Notes: a model not told the origin generated them from the sequence alone. A DNA stretch of 33,158 nt from Halobacteriales archaeon QS_4_62_28 (GCA_003021685.1 PXRO01000031.1:1-33158); one strand, 5' to 3'. Shown: positions 7,614-15,756, numbered from the stretch's first letter. Made by a program: numbers and translations.

Positions 7614-7697
7614 TTGCGGGTACTCGCGCTCTTAGTAGCGGTCGCAATCGTCCTGTCTGCAATCGCGCCAGCGCTCGCGTACAACCGTCATTTTTAG
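7614..7697 (+). pseudogene. Truncated reading frame resembling a signal peptide
   Basis: From a TTG codon the frame encodes 27 residues: a short Arg start, a hydrophobic core (VLALLVAVAIVLSAI) and an AXA-like end (PALA), then a stop soon after. It looks like a Sec signal peptide with no mature protein behind it. It may be the stump of a broken secreted-protein gene or pure chance. Confidence 0.2.
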
Positions 7698-7770
7698 CTC
7701 GGTCCTTCGGTAGTGGTCGCGTTGAACAAAGGTCCCGTATCATCGGTTTGAACCGCTGACGGGCGGCGGC

Positions 7771-7806
7771 CGGCCATAGCGCAGCACCGAGCCAAGGCTA
7801 TGGCCG
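7771..7806. repeat. Perfect 10-bp inverted repeat
   Basis: CGGCCATAGC (7771-7780) is followed after 16 bases by its exact complement GCTATGGCCG (7797-7806). It has no T-run. It could be a structured remnant of a mobile-element end or a protein-binding site. Confidence 0.5.
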
Positions 7807-8047
7807 CGAGAAGACACTCGAATGTATCTGGGAGGCTGAGAATAAGAGTTGTGTTTTCGGATAGTCCCGGCAGGTCATAAATCGACTGTTGAACGAGGTC
7901 CCTCCTTCGACACAGTTGAGAGTGCATTCTGCTGTCGTTGATGCAGGACTATCCCGTCGTAATCTGGAGTATCGAGATCAGAAATTCGACGAACGGCGGA
8001 AGTGTTAGATCATCAATTATTAATACTCAACGTCCGATACGATTGAC

Positions 8048-8443
8048 ATGGACAGACAAGGTGTCCCCACCGAACAGCTCATGACGCCCGACATCGTCAC
8101 AGTTACTTCAGATACCACCATCGACGAAGCCGTCGATACGATAATAGAGAACGACATCGGCTCGCTGATGGTCGTTGACGAAGACGACCACCTGTCCGGG
8201 GTCATCACAAACAATGACTTCGTGGATTTTCTCGCGGATGGCGAATACGGAACCGACGTGACTATCGACCAGTTCATGACAGATGAGGTTATCACGATCA
8301 ACGCAGACGACTCCATTCAGACTGCGGCGGCCAGAATGATTACGAACAGTATTTCGCACCTCCCGGTCGTTGACGACGATGGGAAGACTCTGGGTATGCT
8401 CTCAACGACGGATATTACCGCCTACTCGGTCTCGCGCGCATAA
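8048..8443 (+). CDS. CBS-pair protein
   Basis: A 131-residue protein made only of two CBS motifs (a Bateman module): residues about 10-65 (LMTPDIVTVTSDTTIDEAVD, then GSLMVVDEDDHLSGVITNND) and 75-128 (FMTDEVITINADDSIQTAAA, then SHLPVVDDDGKTLGMLSTTD). Such modules bind adenosine nucleotides and regulate partner proteins. Its target cannot be told from sequence. A TATA-like ATTAATAC lies about 25-30 bp upstream, suggesting a leaderless message. It precedes the GAPDH gene by 108 bp on the same strand but GAPDH has its own promoter signals. A second CBS-pair gene lies on the other side of GAPDH. Confidence 0.93.
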   Translation: MDRQGVPTEQLMTPDIVTVTSDTTIDEAVDTIIENDIGSLMVVDEDDHLSGVITNNDFVDFLADGEYGTDVTIDQFMTDEVITINADDSIQTAAARMITNSISHLPVVDDDGKTLGMLSTTDITAYSVSRA

Positions 8444-8504
8444 CCAGCGGGAGTTGGGGTCAGTCCCCGACCGTTTGTTACTCGCTTTGACCTGTGTCGA
8501 TGTC

Positions 8505-8547
8505 GAAATAACTTTTATCGTGTCGATTATCTAACTACACGGAGAAA
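8505..8547 (+). promoter_or_regulatory. gap promoter and ribosome-binding site
   Basis: A TATA-like CTTTTATC lies near 8511-8518. A GGAG element sits at about 8541-8544, 8 bases before the ATG at 8552. A Shine-Dalgarno sequence is uncommon in this window and fits a highly expressed gene. Confidence 0.45.
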
Positions 8548-8551
8548 TACT

Positions 8552-9562
8552 ATGGCTGTGAATACTCCAGTTCGGCTTGGCGTCAACGGGTTCGGCCGTA
8601 TCGGTCGGTGTGCCTTCAGGTATGCGCTGCAGAACGACGATGTCGAGGTCGTCGGCATCAACGACGTGATGAACTTCGAGCAGATGGCGTACCTGGCAGA
8701 GTACGACACGAATCTGGGAAACCTTTCTGAAGATATCGAACTCGACGGTAACGAATTACACGTCGGTGACGAGGTTATTTCTGTATTCAACATCCAGAGT
8801 CCCGCAGAGTTGCCCTGGGACGACCTCGATGTCGACGTTGCCATCGAATCGACCGGGATTTTTCGAACGAAAGACGAAGCATCTGCCCATTTAGAAGCAG
8901 GGGCGAGCAAAACGTTGATCTCCGCACCACCGAAGGGTAATAAACCGGTCTCACAGTTCGTATTCGGTGTTAACCAGGACGAATACGATGGCGAGGACGT
9001 CGTCTCCGGTGCGTCGTGTACTACCAACAGCGTCTCGCTGCCAATGTACGTCTTGCTCGAAGAGTTCGGCGTCAACTCGGCGGAAATGACTACGATCCAT
9101 GCCTACACTGGCTCCCAGGCCATCGTCGATTCACCGAAATCGAAGATCCGTCGTGGCCGGGCGGCCGCGGAGAACATCGTCCCGACGACGACCGGTGCGT
9201 CCCAGGCCACGACAGATATTCTCCCCGCACTCGAAAACAACTTCGAGGCGATGGCTGTTCGCGTGCCGACTGCGGCCGGTTCCATCACCGAGATTGTTGT
9301 CGATCTGCCGGGCAATCCCGGGGTCGAAGCGATCAACGATGCCATGACCGAGTACGCCAACGGCGAACTCGAACACTCGATGGGCGCGACAAACGACGAG
9401 ATCGTCTCCAGTGACATCGTCGGTTGGGAGTACGGCTCCTGTGTCGACCTGAGCCAGACCAGCACCGTCGAAGGGGGCGATCTGGCGAAGGTCTTCGCCT
9501 GGTACGACAACGAGATGGGGTACACGAGCCAGATGATGCGACTCGCTAACTACATCGCCTGA
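8552..9562 (+). CDS. gap: Glyceraldehyde-3-phosphate dehydrogenase, bacterial-type
   Basis: Oxidises glyceraldehyde-3-phosphate to 1,3-bisphosphoglycerate in the lower glycolytic pathway. The 336-residue protein has the Rossmann motif VNGFGRIGRCAFR (11-23), Asp38 in INDVM, which favours NAD+ over NADP+, the catalytic Cys156 in SGASCTTNS, the HAYTGSQAIVDSP segment with the catalytic His, and the C-terminal WYDNEMGYTSQ block. This is the bacterial/eukaryotic GapA-type enzyme (glycolytic GapI in haloarchaea), not the archaeal class II type. The stop codon is the first base triplet of a 3'-end repeat copy. It is flanked by two CBS-pair genes. Confidence 0.97.
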   Translation: MAVNTPVRLGVNGFGRIGRCAFRYALQNDDVEVVGINDVMNFEQMAYLAEYDTNLGNLSEDIELDGNELHVGDEVISVFNIQSPAELPWDDLDVDVAIESTGIFRTKDEASAHLEAGASKTLISAPPKGNKPVSQFVFGVNQDEYDGEDVVSGASCTTNSVSLPMYVLLEEFGVNSAEMTTIHAYTGSQAIVDSPKSKIRRGRAAAENIVPTTTGASQATTDILPALENNFEAMAVRVPTAAGSITEIVVDLPGNPGVEAINDAMTEYANGELEHSMGATNDEIVSSDIVGWEYGSCVDLSQTSTVEGGDLAKVFAWYDNEMGYTSQMMRLANYIA

Positions 9563-9579
9563 CACTATCGGACGTAAGC
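9560..9579 (+). repeat. 3'-end repeat, copy 2, at the gap stop codon
   Basis: TGACACTATCGGACGTAAGC begins with the gap stop codon TGA and matches the repeat consensus in most positions (GGACGTAA is exact). Confidence 0.5.
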
Positions 9580-9668
9580 TACTGACGTATTTTGTCCCCT
9601 GGGGTGGCAAATATCTTCACGAAGTCACATCCAACGGTATAGGCCTCCTCACCGCCGTTTTACTGCAT

Positions 9669-10118
9669 TTAATCACCCGCAGTGACGCTCTGGCTCTGGG
9701 CCCCGTCCGTGCGCAGTGGCTCACCCTCCCACTCGATGTCGAGTGTGTGCCGGGAGAGGTACAGTTCGAGGGTGTCGGCCAACAGCAGACCGTGGTAGGT
9801 GTCGTCATCGATGACAGGCAGCTGTTTGACCCCGTTCGCTCGCATCGTCTCTGCGGCGTCGTGAATCGTCGCGGTCGGCGAGATCGTCGCCGGTGGTGTA
9901 GACACGATTGCACGCACGGCCGGTTGCTCGTCGGTCTCTGCGACGAGTGCGACGATATCGGATTCGGTCACAATCCCGACGACGGTGTTATCTTCCAGAA
10001 CCGGTAGCGCGTGGACTCCGGGACGGCGGAGACGTTTTGCTGCGTCGCCAATAGGCGTGTCAGGCGCTACTGACGGGGGTGATCGGAGTTCGATGGCGTC
10101 GACCAGTATCTCGATCAT
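9669..10118 (-). CDS. CBS-pair protein
   Basis: A 149-residue protein with two CBS motifs: residues about 8-60 (PSVAPDTPIGDAAKRLRR, then GVHALPVLEDNTVVGIVTES) and 72-122 (ATISPTATIHDAAETMRANG, then VKQLPVIDDDTYHGLLLADT). A hydrophilic tail follows with no extra domain. It is a probable nucleotide-sensing regulatory module. It is convergent with gap. Minus-strand AT-rich sequence at 10150-10160 (AAATAATATA) is the likely promoter. It differs clearly from the CBS protein at 8048, so the two are not a recent duplication. Confidence 0.92.
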   Translation of the reverse strand: MIEILVDAIELRSPPSVAPDTPIGDAAKRLRRPGVHALPVLEDNTVVGIVTESDIVALVAETDEQPAVRAIVSTPPATISPTATIHDAAETMRANGVKQLPVIDDDTYHGLLLADTLELYLSRHTLDIEWEGEPLRTDGAQSQSVTAGD

Positions 10119-10289
10119 GGTTGACTCTGGTTTTCGGCCCGCTCCGTATATTATTTATGGACATATATGTTCTAGGAGCTAGAATAGCTAGCACAATAAC
10201 CATAGCATAGAGAAATACCGAAACAAACGTTGTTGTATTTTCCAGAAAGAATTATATTGTCGCATATCGAGATAGCAGCCACATAGCCC

Positions 10290-10460
10290 GTGACTGCTCG
10301 GCCTGGGCAACGGCTGATCGCCGCTGTCGCAATCCACAAACTCAAAATTCTCCTGGTTCGAGACGAGGGTCTGCTGGATCGACGACTTCTGCTCGCGCTC
10401 TCCCCGTTCGCACTCGACGACCTCGCGACGGTGCCGACGCTGGTACGCCACCTCCAGTAA
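10290..10460 (+). CDS. Small hypothetical protein (56 aa)
   Basis: A GTG-started frame begins MTARPGQRLIAAVAIHKLKI and ends DDLATVPTLVRHLQ. Its third codon positions are mostly G/C, as in real genes here, and the composition (Leu-rich amphipathic helices, few Cys) is reasonable. A TATA-like TTATATT lies at 10251-10257, about 35 bp upstream. It ends 5 bp before the convergent kinase gene. No family is recognised. The competing frames on the other strand are Arg/Ser-rich and look like shadows. Confidence 0.4.
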   Translation: MTARPGQRLIAAVAIHKLKILLVRDEGLLDRRLLLALSPFALDDLATVPTLVRHLQ

Positions 10461-10464
10461 ACAG

Positions 10465-12477
10465 TCACTCGGCATCGAGTTTGCAGGCGCGAACGTCGGT
10501 GAACACCGCTTCGCTGGTCCGTTTGCTATCGTGGCTACACACCAGCAGGCCAACGGTGACGTCGTCCCCGAGTTCGATTGGTCGCTGGTCGACCGGGTAC
10601 CACTGGTCGCCCGCTGCAGAGAGATAGCACGTCATGATACTGTCGGCATAATCGATGCGGTACCACGAGACGGTGTCCGGCAGTTCTTCGAACTGTCGAC
10701 TGTCGGTGAACCCGTCTTCGGCGAGTCGCCAGATGACTTCAGAGCCATGCGCATCGGTCGTCCCGACGTATCCAAACGGTGCTCGTTCGTCGGTGCCACT
10801 CCTGATCGTGACGCCGGCCTTGCTGAATTCGTCGCACCCGTCGAGTGACTCGATTCGTGCCTCGATCCGCACCGGTGTATTCCCCGCTCCATAGACGTGG
10901 TGGAACTCGTGAGTGTCGCTCCAGATGTTCGTCCCATTGCCCACCACTGTCCATCGGTCGGTTTCGTCGTCGTACTCTGCGCTGCCGGGAATCGATACCG
11001 GTCCGATGTCTCGGTTTTCGTCGATACTGATGGGTTCTGTCGGCCGGAAGGAACGGTCAGCGTCGGTGATAACTGGAATGTCGGAAATCCGGAATCGGAC
11101 TCCCTCCTCGTCTCCTTCGACGGTCACTTCGCCGTTTAGCCGGTCGACGGTCTCGGCGACGGTGTCGAGGCAGATGCCGGTCCCGTCGGTCTCGGAGTGA
11201 GAAGCCTCTCCTCGGTCGTCCTCGTCGAGCGTCGGCCCATCGTTGGCGACGTAGAAGCCACGGGGTTCGACGGTGCCGACTCGTACCGTCACGTCCGGCG
11301 CTCCCCTGTCGATTGCGTTGTTCAGCAGGTTCTCGACGAGTGGTCGGATCGTTTCTGTCTCTGCGGCGATGACTGTCTCCTCTGGCAGGTCGACGATCAG
11401 TTCCGCCTCTCCTGTCCGGATGCTTGCCCAGGTTGCTTCGAACAGGGTAGCGAGGTCGGTCGTCAAGACCTCGAGGTAGATGGATCGGATCGACGAACCC
11501 GAGAGGGTAGACGTGTCTACGTCTGTCGATAACCGGTGGAGGTCAGTGACCGTGCTCTCGACCTGTTCGATCATCTCTTCGGCCTTTTCGATACCTGCTT
11601 TTTCCCCCGCACGAGCGCGGTCGAGCGACCCGTATGCGACCTGCAGTGGCGTTCTGATGTCGTGGGCGACACGCTGGATGAACTGGTCGACGCGATTCGC
11701 CTGCTGCTTGAGTCGCCGCTCGTAGGTCTTCTCCTCCGTGATGTTTTCGGAGATACCGATCAGCCCCAGTATCTCGCCGTTCTGATCGCGCCAGGGGATT
11801 TTCGTCGTCCGCACCCGGTCTTCGTGGTCACCGTATTCGTGATCGACTACCTTCTGGTAGATCGCTTCGCCCGTCTCGACGACACGCATATCGTCTCGAT
11901 ACGCTTCCTTTGCGCGCTCCCGGAGTTCGGTTCTGGCAATTTCCACGTCGGTTTTTCCGATCACTGATTCCGGGTCGGCGTTGCCTTCGATGTCAGCCCT
12001 GTAGAGGTATTTACCCTGTGTATCTTTGGCATAGATCATCACGTCGCCGTCTTCGAGTAATGTCGTGAACAGACTGCTCTCTGCGGCCTCCCGGCGACGG
12101 TCTTGGTGTCTGGCGAGTGCGTCGTCGACGACGCCCCGAACCGTTCCGTCGTCGACCGACGTCGGAAGATACTCCAGGTCCCAGTGGCTGGCAAGTGCCG
12201 GTACGTCACACGCCGACTCGGGGGCGAAGACGAGTATCGGCACTGTCTCGTAGTCAGAACGGATCTCCTGATAGGCCTCGACCGGTTGTCTGTCCGGATC
12301 CTCGAGGACCACGACACATCCGATCTGATCCTGCGAGTCGAGCGTGTCGAGCGCATCGCCGACAGACGGAACGGTGACGATATCGGCTGCAGGGGCTGCC
12401 GACCGAACGCGCTCGGTTGCTGTCTCTGACTCACCTACCACGAGCACGCTCGTTGCGTCCACCAGGAGATAGCTCAT
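10465..12477 (-). CDS. Histidine kinase: pseudo-receiver, PAS, HisKA, HATPase and C-terminal DUF1349/lectin-like domain
   Basis: A 670-residue soluble sensor kinase. Residues 8-125 have the receiver fold pattern (VLVVGESETA, GCVVVLEDPD, VPILVFAP), but the acidic pocket and phospho-acceptor Asp are replaced, so it is probably a pseudo-receiver. A PAS domain spans about 135-250 (VMIYAKDTQGKYLYRADIEG). The dimerisation helix carries the phospho-acceptor His272 (RVAHDIRTPLQVAYG). The ATPase has its N box at 382-394 (ENLLNNAIDRGAP) and G box at 430-440 (TDGTGICLDTV). Unusually, about 200 residues follow the kinase core: from about 495 a beta-rich segment (GSAEYDDETDRWTVVGNGTN, SKAGVTIRSG, WYRIDYADSIMTCYLSAAGD, VTVGLLVCSHD) resembles DUF1349/concanavalin-like beta-sandwich domains. 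There is no signal peptide or membrane helix. No response-regulator gene is adjacent. Confidence 0.88.
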   Translation of the reverse strand: MSYLLVDATSVLVVGESETATERVRSAAPAADIVTVPSVGDALDTLDSQDQIGCVVVLEDPDRQPVEAYQEIRSDYETVPILVFAPESACDVPALASHWDLEYLPTSVDDGTVRGVVDDALARHQDRRREAAESSLFTTLLEDGDVMIYAKDTQGKYLYRADIEGNADPESVIGKTDVEIARTELRERAKEAYRDDMRVVETGEAIYQKVVDHEYGDHEDRVRTTKIPWRDQNGEILGLIGISENITEEKTYERRLKQQANRVDQFIQRVAHDIRTPLQVAYGSLDRARAGEKAGIEKAEEMIEQVESTVTDLHRLSTDVDTSTLSGSSIRSIYLEVLTTDLATLFEATWASIRTGEAELIVDLPEETVIAAETETIRPLVENLLNNAIDRGAPDVTVRVGTVEPRGFYVANDGPTLDEDDRGEASHSETDGTGICLDTVAETVDRLNGEVTVEGDEEGVRFRISDIPVITDADRSFRPTEPISIDENRDIGPVSIPGSAEYDDETDRWTVVGNGTNIWSDTHEFHHVYGAGNTPVRIEARIESLDGCDEFSKAGVTIRSGTDERAPFGYVGTTDAHGSEVIWRLAEDGFTDSRQFEELPDTVSWYRIDYADSIMTCYLSAAGDQWYPVDQRPIELGDDVTVGLLVCSHDSKRTSEAVFTDVRACKLDAE

Positions 12478-12577
12478 AGGGAACAGTACTTATTCGATCT
12501 TGAATACAGGTAATAAACCTTCCGGCACCGTACATTTTCCTTCGTGAGGGTCGACGCCGCTCCTGTCGTCCAGCTAT

Positions 12578-13639
12578 TCACTCGGTAGCCAGGACCTCGA
12601 CGATCCGCTCGGCGGCCGACCCGTCACCGTATGGCTGTGGGTGTGCTGGCGCGTCGAACGGCGCTGCGATGGCATCGAGAATTCGCTCTGTGCCTGCACC
12701 GACGAGCGCGTTCCACCCGTGCTGGACTGTTTCTGTCCACTCCGTTTCCTCGCGTAGCGTCACGCAGGGCGTTTCGAGGAAGAAGGCCTCTTTCTGGACC
12801 CCACCGGAGTCAGTGACGACTCGCTGTGCACCATCGAGCAGTCGAACGAAATCGAGGTACCCGACCGGATCGGTGCACTCCAGTCCCTCGGCGACGGCCG
12901 CCCAGCGGTTCTGGTCTCGCAACGCTGCTTCTGTCCTGGGATGAACGGGGAACACGACCGGGGCCGGTGCCTGCAGCAGCGCCTCCACGATGGCGTTCAG
13001 TCGATCCGGATCGTCGGTGTTTCGCGGTCGATGAACAGTCGCCAGCACGAACGGATCATCGTCGACCCCGAGTCGCTCGACGATATCTGACTCCCGGTGA
13101 GCGATCCGGTCTGCCCACTTGATAGCGTCGTACATCACGTCGCCAGTCTCGGACGCACGGTCTGCGATTCCTTCCCGTTCCAGGTTTCGCGTGGCCGCCT
13201 CACAGGGCGTGCAGAGCACGTCTGCGACGTGGTCTGTCACGATCCTGTTGATCTCTTCGGGCATCGAGCGCTCGCCGCTCCGGAGTCCTGCTTCGACGTG
13301 CGCAACAGTCGTGTCGCGGTTCGCGCCTACCAGCGCGCCGGCAATCGTCGAGTTCGTATCGCCATACAGGAGGATTACGTCGGGTGCTTCGGCGGCCACT
13401 ATCGGATCGAGGCGGCGCATCATCTCACCGGTCTGGACGGCGTGGGTGCTGGAGCCGACGCCGAGATTGTGGTCGGGGACCCTGAGATCGAGTTCCTCGA
13501 AGAACACGTCAGAGAGTTCTTGATCGTAGTGTTGCCCGGTGTGGACGAGTACCTCGTCGTGGTCCGGCTGGAGCGCTCGCGTCACCGGGAACGATTTGAT
13601 AAACTGCGGGCGTGCCCCGACGACTGTCAGGACCTTCAT
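12578..13639 (-). CDS. wecB: UDP-N-acetylglucosamine 2-epimerase (non-hydrolysing; WecB/WbpI family)
   Basis: A 353-residue GT-B-fold epimerase that inverts C2 of UDP-GlcNAc or of its 3-acetamido uronic acid derivative. Motifs: GARPQFIKSFPVTRAL at 8-23, TGQHYDQELSDVFFEEL, YGDTNSTIAGALVGA, HVEAGLRSG with PEEINRIVTDHVAD, TVHRPRNTDD, and the active-site loop DSGGVQKEAFFLETPCVTLR with TEWTET. This last loop is of the archaeal/WbpI-like kind rather than the enterobacterial WecB kind, so the substrate may be the diacetamido sugar. The start ATG at 13639 begins directly with MKVLTVVGARP; a GTG four codons upstream is not needed. It lies about 4.6 kb from the nucleotide-sugar dehydrogenase on the same strand. 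Confidence 0.93.
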   Translation of the reverse strand: MKVLTVVGARPQFIKSFPVTRALQPDHDEVLVHTGQHYDQELSDVFFEELDLRVPDHNLGVGSSTHAVQTGEMMRRLDPIVAAEAPDVILLYGDTNSTIAGALVGANRDTTVAHVEAGLRSGERSMPEEINRIVTDHVADVLCTPCEAATRNLEREGIADRASETGDVMYDAIKWADRIAHRESDIVERLGVDDDPFVLATVHRPRNTDDPDRLNAIVEALLQAPAPVVFPVHPRTEAALRDQNRWAAVAEGLECTDPVGYLDFVRLLDGAQRVVTDSGGVQKEAFFLETPCVTLREETEWTETVQHGWNALVGAGTERILDAIAAPFDAPAHPQPYGDGSAAERIVEVLATE

Positions 13640-14141
13640 GCTCTCACCCACCCGGTCGAGGTACTGGGTAACTGTCGCGTCGACACTCGGTCTGGTGGCA
13701 CAGTGGCGTCGTGGTGTCTCATCGAGATAATCTCGGTCGGGGTGTGTCTCCAGGGCATTACTTTGTGGTGAGCTAGTGGCAGTTTTGTTATTACTCTCCT
13801 ACAGCTATTCAGGAGATTCGATACCCCGGGATGTCGGAACGTCACTCGACCGGCGACGGACGGCAGGCCGCTCTGATCGGTTCTATAAAAACGGGGAGTG
13901 GGGTTGGGGGTGGGGTTGGCAAGTGGCGACGAGTCGGGGGACGGAGACAGCCAATGTGGGGATTACCTCCCCAAACAACACATGGTCGCCCAGTACTATT
14001 GTTAGTTGATTCGTACCTCTGCAAGTAACCGACTACCGGCCCGGGTAATGGGTGTAAGGAGACGTGAACGACGTTCGGAGAGCTGGTGAATCCCCGGAAA
14101 ATCATGCATAACATTGTCTATACGTCTGCTTTACTCCGGTA
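13640..14141. other. 500-bp intergenic region with G-quadruplex motif
   Basis: I see no convincing protein gene. Contents: the wecB upstream region; a TATA-like box (13883-13891) followed by a four-run G-tract (13893-13915); a small perfect hairpin TGGGGA-TTACC-TCCCCA (13956-13972); and the promoter of the next gene (TCTATAC near 14117). The region could encode a small RNA. Confidence 0.45.
13893..13915 (+). other. Intramolecular G-quadruplex motif
   Basis: Four G-runs of 4, 4, 5 and 4 bases (13893-13896, 13900-13903, 13906-13910, 13912-13915) are separated by loops of 3, 2 and 1 bases. This is the canonical pattern of a stable parallel quadruplex. A TATA box TTCTATAAAA ends 3 bp before it, so transcription would start inside or just after the G-tract. 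Confidence 0.6.
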
Positions 14142-14456
14142 ATGGTCGATAACGGACCGGTGCCCGACATTTCGAACAGCCAACTCCTTCGAGCCCTCGC
14201 CTCAGACACGAGACGCGCTGTGGTCCGGGAACTACAGGACACTCCCCTGCGCTCACTGGACGAACTCGCGAGCGCCGTTGCAAACAATACGAACACCGAC
14301 CTGACAGCGCTGGACCGGAGCAGACAGCGACTCCATCACTGTCATTTACCTCTCCTGGAGGAGGTCGGTGTCGTCGTGTACGATACGGACGAGGGTATCG
14401 TCGAGTACAGAGGGAACGACACGCTCGAAGCGATTCTCGGGGCCCTGCGCGACTGA
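14142..14456 (+). CDS. DUF7344-type winged-helix protein (short form)
   Basis: A 104-residue soluble protein. Residues 12-45 (QLLRALASDTRRAVVRELQD) are the first helices of a winged helix. The conserved haloarchaeal motif RQRLHHCHLPLLEEVGVVVYD then matches the RKRVYVxLYQxHLPK motif of the DUF7344 family seen three more times in this window. It is a likely DNA-binding regulator with unknown targets. A TATA-like TCTATAC about 22-27 bp upstream suggests a leaderless message. Its stop codon starts a 3'-end repeat copy. It is convergent with phnM. Confidence 0.8.
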   Translation: MVDNGPVPDISNSQLLRALASDTRRAVVRELQDTPLRSLDELASAVANNTNTDLTALDRSRQRLHHCHLPLLEEVGVVVYDTDEGIVEYRGNDTLEAILGALRD

Positions 14457-14470
14457 TACTGTTCGTTGTC
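14454..14470 (+). repeat. 3'-end repeat, degenerate copy 3
   Basis: TGATACTGTTCGTTGTC starts with the stop codon of the DUF7344 gene and matches the TGATACTG..GNTGT.. pattern. Confidence 0.4.
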
Positions 14471-14520
14471 AGTCATTACCGCTGATTCGCCACACCGTGT
14501 CGGCGAATCAGCGGTCAACA

Positions 14521-14542
14521 GTTACAACAAACAGTATGAGAC
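14521..14542 (-). repeat. 3'-end repeat, degenerate copy 4
   Basis: On the minus strand it reads TCTCATACTGTTTGTTGTAA, close to the copy at 18148-18170 (TCTCATACTGCCGGCTGTAA). It lies 20 bp past the phnM stop, facing copy 3 across the convergent junction. Confidence 0.45.
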
Positions 14543-14562
14543 GGACCGGTATCGGACAGTAC

Positions 14563-15735
14563 CTACGAACCGTCCTCGAACGGGCGCGGCGTCGCGTCGT
14601 ACACTTGCTTGCCGGCGACAAAGACACGCTCGACCCGTGGTTCTGGCCCGGGGTCCACGACGATGAGATCACCGCGAGCACCGGGCTCGATCCGGCCACG
14701 GTCTGTCAATCCGATGGCGTCGGCCGGTGCGCTCGTTACTCTGGCGACGCGCGTGGTGAGTGACTCTCCAGTGTCGACGAAGACACTCGCGAGCAAGGAC
14801 TGGGGACGGAAATCACTGCAGAGCACGTCGACGACGCCGTCATCGATTGCCCGTCTGGCCGATAGGTTGTCCCAGATGCTCTCACCACGAACGAGGTTCG
14901 GCGCGCCCATCGCGGCACACATCCCGGCAGCGCTGGCCGTCTGTGCTGCCGAAAGTGAGACGGGGAACTCACAGATATCGACACCTGCCTGTGCGTGGCG
15001 TTCGACCGTCGCCGGGTCTTCACAATCGTGGGCCGCGACCGGGACATCTCCGTTGCCGGCACGGGCAAGTAACCGTAGCGCACGCGCTCGTACCGTTCGA
15101 TCCGGGACACTGGTCCGCTGGGCGACGAGTTCGCTCATCGCCTCCTGTGACACGGACTCGCCGTCGTCAAACCGATCTGCGTACTCTGCTGGCGAGTCGA
15201 ACTGTCCTTCGCCGGGAACGTGGGTCACGAGCGAGGCGAGGGCGACAGCATCGTCGTCGAGTCGGGCACAGACGCGCTCGACGGAGGCTTTGCTCGTCAG
15301 TTCACACCGGAGGTGGACCAGATGAGTGCTCAAGGCGCGTCCGCTGCTATTGAACGCCGCTATCCCGTCTGCCACCTGGTCGGCGAGTTCTAGCGACCGG
15401 TTTTCGTCCGGCGTGTTCTCGAAAGCGAGCGCGTGACACTTCGTGGTGACACCCGCCGCTATCGCCGCCTGGTCACAGATCTGGATCGCTCTCGACGGCG
15501 GGACGCTGTCTTCTGCACGGGGAAAGAGGTGGCGCTCGATATCGTCGCCGTGGAGGTCGACGAACCCGGGGAGCAGAAACTTTCCAGACACGTCGATGTT
15601 CGTCGCTCCGTGGATCCTGCGCCCGACGGCATCGAAAACGCCGTCCTCGATTGCGACAGCGCCACCGTCGATTGTCCCCTCGGGCGTCACAACGCGCCCG
15701 CCAGTGAGTACTGTCCGTTCTCGACCGGTACTCAT
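14563..15735 (-). CDS. phnM: PhnM-like amidohydrolase (alpha-D-ribose 1-methylphosphonate 5-triphosphate diphosphatase)
   Basis: A 390-residue amidohydrolase-superfamily protein. In the C-P lyase pathway PhnM removes pyrophosphate from the ribosyl-methylphosphonate triphosphate intermediate. Diagnostic segments: LLPGFVDLHGDDIERHLFPR at 54-73 with metal ligand His62, GVTTKCHALAFEN, STHLVHLRCELTS, PVAAHDCEDPATVERH, and near the C-terminus VDVLCSDFRPQSLLASVF and GARGDLIVVD. The HGDDIERH signature separates PhnM from other amidohydrolases. No other phn genes are in the window, so it stands alone here. It may serve a distant C-P lyase cluster or a different hydrolysis. A 7-bp inverted repeat lies about 20-40 bp upstream of the ATG. 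Confidence 0.9.
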   Translation of the reverse strand: MSTGRERTVLTGGRVVTPEGTIDGGAVAIEDGVFDAVGRRIHGATNIDVSGKFLLPGFVDLHGDDIERHLFPRAEDSVPPSRAIQICDQAAIAAGVTTKCHALAFENTPDENRSLELADQVADGIAAFNSSGRALSTHLVHLRCELTSKASVERVCARLDDDAVALASLVTHVPGEGQFDSPAEYADRFDDGESVSQEAMSELVAQRTSVPDRTVRARALRLLARAGNGDVPVAAHDCEDPATVERHAQAGVDICEFPVSLSAAQTASAAGMCAAMGAPNLVRGESIWDNLSARRAIDDGVVDVLCSDFRPQSLLASVFVDTGESLTTRVARVTSAPADAIGLTDRGRIEPGARGDLIVVDPGPEPRVERVFVAGKQVYDATPRPFEDGS

Positions 15736-15756
15736 ACAGTACCCCCACTCCGCAGC

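Larger units (their letters stand above)
7565..8047. other. 480-bp intergenic region with gene debris and a hairpin
   Basis: I see no convincing full gene. It contains a short truncated secretion-signal reading frame (7614-7697), a strong inverted repeat (7771-7806), and at its right end AATTATTAATAC (about 8015-8026), the likely TATA box of the CBS gene. Confidence 0.5.
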
